Position numbers and translations under genes: made by a program. DNA of 64,000 nucleotides, from contig CM074761.1 in NCBI GenBank assembly GCA_037355855.1, forward strand, positions 5,599,346 to 5,663,345, in the 5' to 3' direction. Below the pieces are notes generated by a model. It had not been told where the DNA came from. It was given only the letters and a program-made list of their open reading frames with translations, and searched no databases. Every line of letters starts with the position of its first letter. Within the stretch, counting starts at the first letter, position 1. Source of the stretch: Pseudo-nitzschia pungens (Eukaryota > Bacillariophyta > Bacillariophyceae > Bacillariales > Bacillariaceae). Below, piece after piece: positions 21,088 to 32,600 of this stretch.

Positions 21088-24000
21088 ATGGAAGATATAC
21101 AACGACGAGCAGAATTAAGAGAACGTGGCAGACGACAACTCGCGGATGCACAAAGAAGAAGAGAAGAAAGAAGCAGAGAGAGGACCCAGAGAGATTTAGA
21201 AGAAGAGGAGCTGAGTGTTGAAGATCCGAACGAGGAAGGTCTGGCGGCGGAGCTTGCGGCAGTGGATCAGCGGATTGGAGAAGCGACAGATCGGATTGGA
21301 GCTTCGGCGGTGGATCAGCGGAGTGGAGCAGGAGCAGACGACCTATCGAACAGCAGCGACGACGACGACGACGACGAAAGCAGCAGTGACGATTCCTCCG
21401 AGAGCGATTACGATTCAGACGAGAGCAATTCGAGTGACAGTGACTCCAGTGATTCCAACATGCCATATACCAAGGTTCCGAAGCTGTCCAACGCAGGAGA
21501 CGTTGATTTTGAAGGATGGTTCCAACAGTTTCTGGCTCATGCGAGCAGAAGCAAGTACGAGGGATTTGTAACGTCAAAACAGCATCCAGACCTACCAAGC
21601 GAAGGCTACTCAGTATCCCACGAATCCATGACCCCAGAGCAGAGAAAGGCAATGAGAAAACATATCAAAGCCATAAACGATTTGTGTACGGCATTCCAAA
21701 ACAACAAGACGGGACTCGCCATCATTGAGAAATCCAAGCTTGACATTGGAGTGACCGAAGAGCAGAACACGATAAACAAGAAGAATTGGCCCCGAGGCAG
21801 AGTGCATAGGATTTTTGACGAGCTGTTCAAACTATACAGAAGGACCGACACGTCAGATAGGATTCAGCTGGACAAGGACCGAAGGGCAATCAAGATGGGG
21901 GCTTTGGACCATCCCAAAGAGATTTTTGAGCAGATATATGGGCTAATACAGAAGTATCAGCACAAGACAATTCAACCTACGAATGAAGAGTTATTTGCCA
22001 CATTGTTGCATGCGATCCCACCATACCTGGTGATTACGATCACCAACCAGCTGAATGAATTGAAGGACAAGCCTGGAGTGAATGACTTCGAAATTTGGGA
22101 ACGCCTTGAGAGGACAGCGACCAACTTGTACAGTTCCGTGGTGGTATTGAAGGGAAGAGGAGCGAGCAGCAATGCCAGAGATATGAGCCTGATTGGAGCT
22201 GACGCATTCCGGGATCCCAGAGACCAGTGGACGAGCAAGATCATCTGTTATTATTGCCAAGGCGAGAACCACAAGGCCTTTCAGTGTCCAAGACGACAGG
22301 CCGGATTACCCAGAATCCAACCAGGTGACAACAGCAACAACAACAATGGAAGTAACAATGGAGGCAACAATGGAGGCAACAACGGAGGAAACAATGGAGG
22401 GAACAGAAGAAGGAACGGCGGGACGATTTGCAGCATCTGTGGGAAGCAACATCCAACTGAAAAGTGTTGGGAGGATGATCGAAACAAGGACAAGCGCCCA
22501 CGCAACTGGAAATCATCCATGAAACGAGACATGCAGGGAGCTGCCATGAGCATGAATTACAACAGTGTTCAGTGTGATTTCATTTTGGCATCCATCATGT
22601 TGCCCTCCTTGCAAACCCAAATAGCATTGCAACTATGGAATACTCAGCAGTCAGGTGAGGATTCGCCCAAGGGATTTGATCTACTTTATGATGACAATGT
22701 GTTTGTGTTTGACAGTGGAGCGACCAGCCACAGTTCCAACAGTTTGAGAGGCGCCATCAACCTCCATAACAACTCAAGCACCATTACAACCCAGAGTGGA
22801 GACATGCAATCCTGCACAGTTGGTGATTTATTCTGTGAGAAATTGGATAACAAAGGCAAGTTTCAAAACCGGATGATGTTGAGCAATGTGAGTTTTAATC
22901 CAAAGTTTGCATTTAATCTGTTCTCAGCCAATGTTGCCATGGAAAGTGGATGGAGCGCAGAAGGCAGCAAGTGCAAAGGCTGGACCCTGAAGAAAGGGAA
23001 TATGGAGTTGAGGTTTGACATCAGAGTGCCTACGTTAACAAGCTGTGTGTGGGTAGGCTATTTCAGACGACTTGAAGACACCCAAGGACTGGACGTGAAT
23101 GCAGCTGCAGTTAGAGATGTCACAGGACCAGGGGTGAAGATGAGCATCAACCAAGCCCACAAACTCCTGGGGCATGCCAACGAGAGGAAGGTCAGAGCAA
23201 CAGCCAAAGCACTGAAGTGGATCATAAAGGAAGGACCTCTACAACCTTGTGAGGATTGTGCCAAGGCCAAGGCAAAGCGAAAGGTGTTTCCCATCACCAA
23301 CACCCACCAAGTTGCAGGGCAACCAGGAGGGCGGCTGTTTCTGGATATGGCGTCAGTGAAGAAGCCCCAGGATGGATCCCCATTTATTGCCAAGCCAAAT
23401 TTCCGGATGATTGTGGATGAGTACTCCGGATGCAGATTTGTGCAATTCTTCAAGCACAAAGATGATATGGTTGAGCCCACATGTGAATTAATTCATCACT
23501 GGAATGTGAAGGGCCTGCAAGTTCAGCGCATCAGATGTGATCCTGCAGGCGAGAATGAAGCTCTTGAAGACAGACTGAAGTCAGCAGCTTGGAAAATTCC
23601 TGCTGATTTTGAGTACACATCTGTGGATACCCCTCAGCAGAACAGTGTAGCTGAGACGGCGATTTACACCACAGTGTGTCGGGCTATGGCATTATGCAGC
23701 CATGCCCAGGTTCCCCGTAAGTACAGATACAGGATGTTTCCCCTGGCCGTGCATTGTGCTGTGCAAGTGGACCGATTGGTGGTCACCAAGGTAAATGGAG
23801 TATGGGCCACCAAGCATGAGCATTTTTCGGGCAAGTTACCACCTTACACACACCACCTACGAGTGTTTGGTGAGGCCGGTGTTGTCAGACGTAAAAGAAA
23901 GACAAGCCCTAAAACCAACTACAGGGGCAAGACCTACATGTTTGCTGGGTATTGTCCTAACAAGCCGGGTGATTGCTACCTAATGTATCACCCCGAGTCG

Positions 24001-26409
24001 AATACCATGACAGAAACCAGAGATGTTCTGTGGTTGAATCGACAATATTTTGCAAACGCCCCAGCTGAGCTCCCTTTTGACTATTTTGAATCCCTGGACG
24101 GCAAGTACGGTGCTATTCAACGTCAGCAGCCCGAACATGAAGGTTTTAACCGTTATGGCTCCAGCAAAGTCCAATTTCACGCTGCAAGTGGGGGGAGTGA
24201 GCGTGTGCAAAAGCAATCCACATTGCATCCTGAATTTGAAGCGTTTGAAGCCCTGGAGGCCGCCATGAGTGGAGGGCAAAGTGACAGTGACAGTGACAGT
24301 GAAGATGATTTGGACATCGAGATGTATGAAGATGCCAACCAAGATGCAATTGAAGATTCGGATGATGATGATGAAGACAAAGATGATGATGATGATGATG
24401 ATGATGATGAAGATGATGCTGAAGAGGATGCAGAGGAGGCGGGAGACACCCCAGTTTCAATCCTCCGAACATCCAGATTTGGCAGAGTTGTGAGAGATCC
24501 AAGACATTCCAAGTCCAATGCCATGTATGAATATGCCGGATATGCATGTGCATGGACCCCAGCGGAAGCCAAGTTCCATAAGGATATGACCAGTTTGAAT
24601 GAACTAAATCTGCTTAACGTGTCCCTACCAAGCAAGGATGCAGGTATGAATGAGCTCGCTCTTGTCGGTGCAACTGGAACTGCATTTAAAAATACTGATG
24701 AGCTGAGAACTATGAACTACCAGGAGTCCATGGCAAGCCCCATGCGAGAAGCGTTCGAGAAGGGTATTGATGCAGAGCATGACAAGATGGTGAAGTATGG
24801 AGTGTTTCAGGAAGTGGATGAGAGAGATGTCCCTCCCGGAACCAAGCTGATGGATACCACGTGGGCCAACAAGATGAAGCCAGATGGCACGGTGAGATGC
24901 CGGAATGCTGTGAGAGGATTCAAGCAAGTTGATGGCAAGCATTTTGATTCCCAGGACAAATCAGCGCCCGTCGTAAGTGACATCACAATCAGGCTGTGTA
25001 TGATCCTGATGGTGATGGCCAATTGGATGGCATATATTGTGGATGTTGAAGGCGCTTTCCTAAATGGAAGATTCCAGAATGGAGAGCAGATTTTCACTAA
25101 GGTCCCAGAAGGCTATCAGAAGTATTACCCATCCTATGTTGTTCTCAAGCTGATGAAGACTTTGTATGGTACAGTCCAGGCCGCCATGCAATTCTGGAGA
25201 GAAGCACGGCAGGCTATGTCAGCAATGAGAATGGAGAGGTGCAAGGCAGACCCATGCTTGTTTTTCAAATGGATTGAAGGCAAACTCCTTTTGATGCTGG
25301 TGTGGGTAGATGATTTTTGCATTATGGGCCCTGATGAAGAGGTACTGAGGCACAAAGAGCAACTGAAGAAACTCTTTGAGTGTAAGGACGTTGGAGAAAT
25401 GGATGAGTATGTGGGTTGCCATGTTGAGCGCGATCGGAAGAAAAGGACTATGCGTTTGACACAACCCGTGAAGATCAAGAGATTTTCTGATGAGTTTCAG
25501 CTGGATGAGTGCAGAGGCAATCCTGTCACTCCAGCTGAACCTGGTTCTGTATTGAAGCAAGAGGGAGAAGGCCCGACAGACGCTGTACTGTCAAAGGAAG
25601 AGCAGACTACCTACAGGTCTGGTACAGCCATTCTCCTGCATATGATGAGATGGACCAGAATTGAGACCCAGAATGCTGTCAGGGAGTTATCTAGATTCAT
25701 GACGACCGCAAGGAAGTCTCACATGAAGGCATTGAAGAGAGTAATGAAATATTGTGTTGGTACAGCCAAGAGAGGTTTGACATTGGCCCCATTTGGTAAG
25801 TGGGACGGTACCAAGGATTTTGTGTTTGAACTGATCGGAATGAGCGATTCAGAGTATGCCAAAGACGAATCAAGGCACAGTGTGAATGGCTGGAGCACCT
25901 GGCTGAATGGTGCAAATCTGTCTGCAAGATCCAGGATGATGCCAATCATAGCCCTGTCTGTTATGGAAGCAGAGCTGTATTCAGCAATTCAGTGTGTTCA
26001 GGATATGTTGTATGCGTGGCGTGTGATGATGTGTCTGGGGCTTGCAATCAAGCTCCCGATGGTGTTGTATGTTGACAACAAAGGAGCAGTTGATTTTTGT
26101 AACAACTGGTCTGTCGCTGGAAGAACAAGACACATTGAAGTCAAACAGTATTTTCTGAGAGAGCTGAAGGAAATGGGACTGGTAAGAGTCAAGTGGAAAG
26201 AGGGTGATGACATGACGAGTGATATCTTCACCAAGAACCTACCAGGTGTGTTGTTTGAGAAGCATGGCTCCAGATTTTATGGCAAGGATGAGTATTATGA
26301 GAAGGCGAATGAACCCAAGCAACCAACCAGAGATATCAGTGGAGTGTCTGTTCAGGCGAAGGAAGCCTGCGCTGAATACACTGCATTCTGGAGCAGCATA
26401 GTCGATTAA
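21088..26409 (+). CDS. copia Gag-Pol polyprotein (intact)
   Basis: 1773 residues from ATG 21088; the frame is open to a GTG at 20986 but a stop lies just upstream. In order: an acidic/Arg-rich N terminus, capsid-like Gag, zinc knuckles CYYCQGENHKAFQC (387-400) and CSICGKQHPTEKC (448-460) separated by an Asn/Gly repeat, protease DSGATSH (Asp 542), integrase HHCC (H691, H696, C721, C724), and integrase catalytic D753, D818 (CDPAGENE) and E856 (PQQNSVAE). A long Asp/Glu-rich linker precedes RT, which has VDVEGAFLNG and the catalytic WVDD (D1408, D1409). RNase H has MEAELYSA (E1627) and DNKGA (D1663), and the tail carries DIFTKNL. Integrase before RT is diagnostic of Ty1/copia. No stop or frameshift. 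Confidence 0.96.
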   Translation: MEDIQRRAELRERGRRQLADAQRRREERSRERTQRDLEEEELSVEDPNEEGLAAELAAVDQRIGEATDRIGASAVDQRSGAGADDLSNSSDDDDDDESSSDDSSESDYDSDESNSSDSDSSDSNMPYTKVPKLSNAGDVDFEGWFQQFLAHASRSKYEGFVTSKQHPDLPSEGYSVSHESMTPEQRKAMRKHIKAINDLCTAFQNNKTGLAIIEKSKLDIGVTEEQNTINKKNWPRGRVHRIFDELFKLYRRTDTSDRIQLDKDRRAIKMGALDHPKEIFEQIYGLIQKYQHKTIQPTNEELFATLLHAIPPYLVITITNQLNELKDKPGVNDFEIWERLERTATNLYSSVVVLKGRGASSNARDMSLIGADAFRDPRDQWTSKIICYYCQGENHKAFQCPRRQAGLPRIQPGDNSNNNNGSNNGGNNGGNNGGNNGGNRRRNGGTICSICGKQHPTEKCWEDDRNKDKRPRNWKSSMKRDMQGAAMSMNYNSVQCDFILASIMLPSLQTQIALQLWNTQQSGEDSPKGFDLLYDDNVFVFDSGATSHSSNSLRGAINLHNNSSTITTQSGDMQSCTVGDLFCEKLDNKGKFQNRMMLSNVSFNPKFAFNLFSANVAMESGWSAEGSKCKGWTLKKGNMELRFDIRVPTLTSCVWVGYFRRLEDTQGLDVNAAAVRDVTGPGVKMSINQAHKLLGHANERKVRATAKALKWIIKEGPLQPCEDCAKAKAKRKVFPITNTHQVAGQPGGRLFLDMASVKKPQDGSPFIAKPNFRMIVDEYSGCRFVQFFKHKDDMVEPTCELIHHWNVKGLQVQRIRCDPAGENEALEDRLKSAAWKIPADFEYTSVDTPQQNSVAETAIYTTVCRAMALCSHAQVPRKYRYRMFPLAVHCAVQVDRLVVTKVNGVWATKHEHFSGKLPPYTHHLRVFGEAGVVRRKRKTSPKTNYRGKTYMFAGYCPNKPGDCYLMYHPESNTMTETRDVLWLNRQYFANAPAELPFDYFESLDGKYGAIQRQQPEHEGFNRYGSSKVQFHAASGGSERVQKQSTLHPEFEAFEALEAAMSGGQSDSDSDSEDDLDIEMYEDANQDAIEDSDDDDEDKDDDDDDDDDEDDAEEDAEEAGDTPVSILRTSRFGRVVRDPRHSKSNAMYEYAGYACAWTPAEAKFHKDMTSLNELNLLNVSLPSKDAGMNELALVGATGTAFKNTDELRTMNYQESMASPMREAFEKGIDAEHDKMVKYGVFQEVDERDVPPGTKLMDTTWANKMKPDGTVRCRNAVRGFKQVDGKHFDSQDKSAPVVSDITIRLCMILMVMANWMAYIVDVEGAFLNGRFQNGEQIFTKVPEGYQKYYPSYVVLKLMKTLYGTVQAAMQFWREARQAMSAMRMERCKADPCLFFKWIEGKLLLMLVWVDDFCIMGPDEEVLRHKEQLKKLFECKDVGEMDEYVGCHVERDRKKRTMRLTQPVKIKRFSDEFQLDECRGNPVTPAEPGSVLKQEGEGPTDAVLSKEEQTTYRSGTAILLHMMRWTRIETQNAVRELSRFMTTARKSHMKALKRVMKYCVGTAKRGLTLAPFGKWDGTKDFVFELIGMSDSEYAKDESRHSVNGWSTWLNGANLSARSRMMPIIALSVMEAELYSAIQCVQDMLYAWRVMMCLGLAIKLPMVLYVDNKGAVDFCNNWSVAGRTRHIEVKQYFLRELKEMGLVRVKWKEGDDMTSDIFTKNLPGVLFEKHGSRFYGKDEYYEKANEPKQPTRDISGVSVQAKEACAEYTAFWSSIVD

Positions 26410-26435
26410 ACAAGTAAGTTCCAAGCAGGGGAGAG

Positions 26436-26724
26436 TGTTTGGACGTGACCTCCAGTCGTGCTTGAAACAGTGACTTGATCAACACGATTCAAAACAAATA
26501 AATGGAGAATTAAGTGAATCAGCATCGCGGAGAACCAAGTGAATCAGCAAATATTCTCCAAACAAGAAATAACACGAGAATGCATGTAAAAGAGAATGAA
26601 AAGAGAAATTTAGTGAAAATTAGAGTGGATTCATTTCTGCTCACAATTAAAGTAAGCAAAACATTAAAACAACAAAATCCCCAAACTTGTACAAAATCTA
26701 CCGACTATACGAGCCCTCCAAACA
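26436..26724 (+). repeat. 3' LTR of the intact copia element
   Basis: 289 bp, by eye identical to 20387-20675, followed by the CACAC duplication. Confidence 0.95.
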
Positions 26725-26729
26725 CACAC

Positions 26730-28034
26730 AACACACAACACACACACCCCAACCCGTGGGTGTTGACTTCTTTTTCCCTTCCTTCATTGCTGTGATCCGC
26801 CCGGGTGGAGTACGTCCTCCACGAGGAAAGACTTCGTTATTCCGTTGTGAGAGAGCGAAAGATTGTAAGTGCCGTGTCGAAGGAAAGGAAATAACAAATA
26901 CTCTTATCATTTTTATCAGTCGCATCGCCTCGCATCGCATTGGATGGCATCGGATGGCATTGGATGGCGTGGCATAGCACAGCATGGACGACGACGACAC
27001 GACAACGACACGAAGACGATGACGATGACGACGGATCGTATCGTATTATCGTATCGTGCCGAACAGAATAGAAACGAAAAACGAACCTTCAAGAACGGAA
27101 GGAACAATGAAGAACAAATCGAGCGGAAGACAATCCAGAAGAGATCAAGACGACGGAGATGGGGACGATCCCGGCCGCATGGCATGGAACAAATGCGGCG
27201 CTGTGAGGTTGATCCATCGGAGGGCCGGAGATGAAAACAACGGGCGATCCGCACAGCGCAGCGAAGCCACTCCGACGAGACTGGGTGGAATCGGATCTTG
27301 TTATTTCCAGTCAATCCAACAAGCCTAGACGGAAGTGGATCCCAACCATTGCAACAAAACGATAATACGATACGATCCGTCGTCATCGTCTTCGTGTCGT
27401 TGTCGTGTCGTCGTCGTCGTCGTCGAACTACGAATTAGACACACTACGAAATAAGCGAAACGAATTGGGATCTGATACCGAGAGCCAGCTGGCATTGCTT
27501 GTGGCCGTGTTCTGTTGTGGCGCATCGTGTGGTTCTTTCGTTGCGTTTGCAATCTATAATGCGACAAAGTACCAGCATAGATTTATTCTGAAATGAAGAA
27601 AAAATCCCAAAATAAATTTCACGTTGTCTTGTAGCTGCCAATCTCCTGTAGCTGCAAATTGGATACAAACCACTACCATACATAGACAATCATCTCACCA
27701 TTCTCTTGTTCCATACAATGTTCCTTGTGCAGTATAACAGGACTAGGTGTCACTGCAATCCATCAGTATATCATCAAAGAAAAAATTTGTATTCCCTTTC
27801 CCACAAAGTTCCCAAGGCATTCTCCAACATCAGCCCTGGAACTTTCAATTGATCCGCATCAACACAACACAAGGTTAAAGCTTGCTCCTTCATCAGAAAC
27901 AAACCGGATCACGACAACTCAAATCCATCAAATTGAGTGTTTTGCGTTCAAACGCCACTGCTGAGTCCATCTACGGCATAAGTCATTGAGCTGCATTCCA
28001 AACTTGAACACAGATCCAACCACCTTCAACAACC
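26730..28034. other. Upstream region of the receptor-like gene
   Basis: No convincing gene. CACACAACAC and GCATCGCAT/GGATGGCAT simple repeats (26725-26980) and GACGACGAC runs account for the short ORFs. The last ~100 bp before 28035 are A/C-rich and end CAACAACCATGG, a good eukaryotic start context. Confidence 0.5.
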
Positions 28035-29696
28035 ATGGTTTGCACTATCCCGTTGGGGAACGACCCCAAAGGTGCAACGAAGATGGCTGACACGATCGAA
28101 CAATTCAATTCAAAAACAACTGCAGGGAAGACTAAGGACATGGATAACGACAAGCTTGAAGATGACAAAACCAAATCCATCCTTTCGTTTCCCAATCTGC
28201 AACACCTTCCGGGACCACCATCATTGTCATCGATTCCATCAGACAATGGCATGCCTCACAAATACAAAGATTTCGCAAGCAAAAAACCACCATTGGAAGG
28301 AACCGAGTTGCTGTCTTGCGTGGCATTGATGCCCAACCAAGAGCCAGATCCAGTAGTTGTTCCAAAGCTCAAGAACTACACAGGCATACCAGTCACCACT
28401 GTCATGGTTGGATTTCTTGCTGGGTTTCTCTTTCTCAGTTTTTTCATCGTTGCTGATGATTATTGTGATGAATACTGCAATTCCATGGTGATATTTATTC
28501 TTGGATTGATCATTGCAATCATTGTCATGGTCAGAGAAGTCTGCTGTTGTGGGAGCAATGAAACTGCAACTGAAAGCGATGTGACCGGAGCTGTGGAGGA
28601 GCCTGATCCAAACAACCCAAATGATGGAGATGATGCAAGCAACGGAGCCACTTGCATGAAGACTACGTGTTGTATTGCAGGATCTCTGTGGATAATGTTG
28701 CTGGGAGTAGGTTATGTATTTGGTTGTGTGTATTTTGCGTGGGATTGGTGGCTTCTTCTTGTCTTTGCATCAGTTGATATTTCAATCCTCATCGCTGCGA
28801 TGGTCATTGCAAGAAAGAAACGGAAGAATGACAGCAACTCAGGTACCAATCAAAAGTGTTCTTGGAAGTGGCTATCCTTTGCTGTTTCCTTTTTCATTCT
28901 TTGTGTTGGAGAATCCATGGTTTTTTGTAGCCTTCAAGTTATATACTGGAGTAGTTATTACTGGAATATGTATTCATTCTCGAATATTTTCATTGTTCCT
29001 TTTGCAACACTCCTTGCATTCATGATAAGAGGAATCAGGCAACTCAGAGGGAAATCTGGCACTAATTTGCCCTTCATTTACAGCATGGATCTTTCCTTCA
29101 TACTTGTTGGCACTGGAATTGGTTTTGCATTGTTGGCTTACACTGTTAAAAACGAGCATCTTTCCTTGCAGACATATGCCTGTTTCACCATGCTGGTTCT
29201 ACTTATTGTTTGGTTGTACAGTTCCACAGAAGGCAAGAAAAATAATGATGATGGCAAGGCAACACGCTCCAGCTTTTTTTCCCATGACAAGAAGTATCCT
29301 TCTGATTCCTACTCATTTTTGGCTCTTTATGGACCAAGAGATAACCCTGACTTGTTCTCTTTTGGTTTGATGGTATTCCTATTCCAAGTTACACTCTTTG
29401 TACTGATGATTCTGGCTGAGGTGGTCCCACGATTCAGAACAGAAGGTGAAGTGGACAATCCAGGCAATGACAGCAATGGGCTCATATGTTGGTTTGCAAA
29501 TTTCATCCCATCAAATGCTTCACAGATTGTGAGGACAACTCAGGCGGTAGCACTTCTTTCTTACATGGTTTTTGCAAATACAAGTTTAATCGATATCTCG
29601 TCGGCTGTGGAGCTGTTGAACACCGAAGTGCGACTTCTATTCTCCTGCATCCTGAAATGTATACAAGGGCTGTTGGCAATCTTTGCAGTGTTTCTA
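28035..29696 (+). CDS. Receptor gene exon 1 (multi-pass membrane part), up to the insertion
   Basis: 554 codons from ATG 28035 (a second ATG at 28083 is possible). The first ~118 residues are hydrophilic, then hydrophobic segments lie near 119-139, 151-168, 212-233, 237-258, 278-300, 313-333, 348-371, 381-396, 443-464 and 501-516, with a last one starting near 537 that is cut at codon 554 (CTA, Leu). As it stands, translation runs 24 codons into the TIR element before stopping at 29771, which would give a 578-residue truncated protein. Confidence 0.8.
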
Positions 29697-32600
29697 CGTC
29701 CGAAAACTGTTTCGCGACCCCTCCCAAGAATTTATTTAGGGGGGTCGCGATTTATTCCTGGCTCATTTTGACGTAGCTCGATTCCTAGCTCTCTCCCAAT
29801 TCGCAACCCCAATCGCGACCGCCTAACTACCTCAATTACGAGAAAAAAAATAAAATAAAATAAAATTCAAACTCGACCCAAATTTTTTTTCAATCTGACT
29901 CATTATTACCGACCCTACCATCTTTATATATTATGAGACTGTTGCAGAAATTCACTCCCAAAAATTGATTTCTCATCCCGACACAAAGTATTTCCCATCA
30001 CACCCCTCAAGAAATTCATCAGGAAAATCACAATTATTACCCGAAGCCCAGGAATCACGACCCCCATGAAAAAAAATTTTGAAACACTATGATGCAAAAT
30101 ATAAGTCTTTCTTTTGATAAATATTGATATTACTCTAATAATTGTTTATTCTCTGTTCAATTTTCTCACACACGCACACACAAATTTTGGTTCGTTAGAA
30201 GAAGTCGTCGTCCTTGAAATCGTCGTCGCTCTTCGTTTCGATCGTCCTCGTCTTCGTCGTCCTTGAAGTCGTCGTTGCTTCTCACTTTGATCGTCTTTGT
30301 CCTCCCTGAAGTCGTCGTTGCTCTTCGCTCCGATTGCCTTCCTCTTCGTCGTCCTCCCTGAAATTGTCGTCCTCTCTGAAATTGTCGTTGCTCTTTGCTT
30401 CGATTGTCTTCGTCGTCCTCTCTGAAATTGTCGTTGCTCTTTGCTTCGATTGGCTTCATCGTCCTCTCTGAAATCGTCGTTGCTCTTCGCTTCGATCGTC
30501 TTCGTCGTCCTTGAAATCGTCGTTGCTCTTTGCTCCGATCATCTTCGTCCTCATGCACACCACACAAATTTTGGTTCAAACGATTTTTAAATAATGGTCA
30601 CCGTGTTAATTTCATCCATACCGGTATCTGTACTGCCAGTAAAGGTCTCCTCACATCGCATCATATTTCATCAGTTGCAATCGCATCATTTTGTCAGTTG
30701 CGATCACATCATATTTGTTGTGCGATTGCAATATGTGTCAGTTGCCCCGTCGCATCATTTTTCGCATCATTTTTCAGTTGCCCCGTCAAATTAAAGTTGA
30801 TTCTTCCCTATCAGTAGCAAGCAGGCAACTCAATGCAGAATTAGAACAATTGAATCGATTATCAATACCCCAGATCTTGATGTGCTTCACTCACCGTTGC
30901 ATTATATTTCAATTGCTGTTGCATCCTATTTCATCAGCAGTTGCAGTCGCCTCCCTATCAGGAGCAAGCAGGCAAGTCAATGATGCACAGTTAGACAAAT
31001 CAAAATCCATTATTAATACCTCCTCCAACCTTGATGTGGTTCACTTACCATTTCCAGTTGCCGTCTTTCTTGTTCCATTTCGACCCAAAATTATGTGAAG
31101 TAAGATTTACGACACATGCATTTTCTGTCATGCATTTATTTGCTGAGAATTGATTTCTTCTACATGATAGCAGTAGAGTTACTACTAGTAGTATGTACCG
31201 TACTGAAGTAATAGTAGAAACCAGTAGAAACCTGATGGTGGTATCATTGCGCGCCACCTAAACCATAGAGAGCCAGCCCCGCTGCGCCATAATTTTGGAC
31301 TACCTCTTATGTACTACTACCTACGCACTACAGTAGTATGTAGCAGCAGTGTATAACTGTGGTACTACTACTACAAGCAGCAAGAATAGTACTACCTCAG
31401 TGAATATACCATCAAATCAAATATCTGAATGAATGTGGCCAATCTTTGTGTGATTCCAATGTGAATATTTCTCATCCTATGCATGGGCAAGAGTATGCAA
31501 AAAGAAGTATTCAAAAATCACCCATAATTTGGGTGTCACCACTGAATAATTAATATTTGGTCCACTACTGCGGAATTTACTAGAAAATACTGTAAAATCA
31601 CATATCTGAATGAATCTGGCCAATAGTTGTGTGATTCCAGTGTGAATATTTCTCATCCTGTGCATGGGGAAGAGTATGCAAAAAGAAGTATTCAAAAATC
31701 ACCAATAATTTGGATGTCACCACTGAATAATTAATATTTGGTTAACTACTGCGGAATTTACTAGAAAATACTGTAAAATCACATATCTGAATGAATCTGG
31801 CCAATAGTTGTGTGATTCCAGTGTGAATATTTCTCATCCTGTGCATGGGGAAGAGTATGCAAAAAGAAGTATTCAAAAATCACCAATAATTTGGATGTCA
31901 CCACTGAATAATTAATATTTGGTTAACTACTGCGGAATCTACTAGAAAAAAGTACCAAATCACATATCTGAATGAATCTGGTAAATCTTTGTGTGATTCC
32001 AGTGTGAATATTGCTCCTCCTATCCATGGGTAAGAGTATTCAAAAAGAAGTATTCAAAAATCACCAATGGTATGGATGTCACCACTGAATAATTAATATT
32101 TGGTCCACTACTGCAGAATTTACTAGAAAAAAGTACCAAATCAAATATCTGAACAAATCTGGCCAATATTTGTGTGATTCCAATGTGAATATTCCTCATA
32201 CTGTGCATGGGCAAGAGTATTCAAAAAGAAGTATTCAAAAATCATTGAAAGTTTGGATGTCACCACTGAATAATTAATATTTGGCCCAGTACTGCGGCAT
32301 GTACTAGAAAATACTGTAAAATCAAATATCTGAATGAATGTGGCCAATCTTTGTGTGATTCCAGTGTGAATATTTCTCATCCTATCCATGGGCAAGAGTA
32401 TGCAAAAAGAAGCATTCAAAAATCACCAATAATTTGGATGGCACCACTGAATAATCAATATTTGGCCCAGTACGTCAGCATTTAGTAGAAAATACTCTAA
32501 AATCAAATATCTGAATGAATCTGGCCAATAGTTGTGTGATTCCAGTGTGAATATTCCTCATCCTATCCATGGGCAAGAGTATTCAAAAAGAAGTATTGAA

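Larger units (their letters stand above)
20387..26724 (+). mobile_element. Full-length, apparently intact Ty1/copia retrotransposon
   Basis: Two 289-bp LTRs (20387-20675, 26436-26724), TGTTTGGA...CTCCAAACA, read as identical and are flanked by CACAC at 20382-20386 and 26725-26729. The interior is one uninterrupted Gag-Pol frame with protease, integrase, RT and RNase H in copia order. A purine run (AGGGGAGAG) abuts the 3' LTR. Everything needed for autonomous movement appears present. Confidence 0.96.

Noticed and set aside
24146..24635. Ser- or His-rich minus-strand ORFs
   Set aside because: Shadows of the Asp/Glu-rich linker of the copia polyprotein.
28035..29771. 578-residue membrane protein as a complete gene
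   Set aside because: The last 24 codons come from the TIR element; the natural frame continues at 35861.
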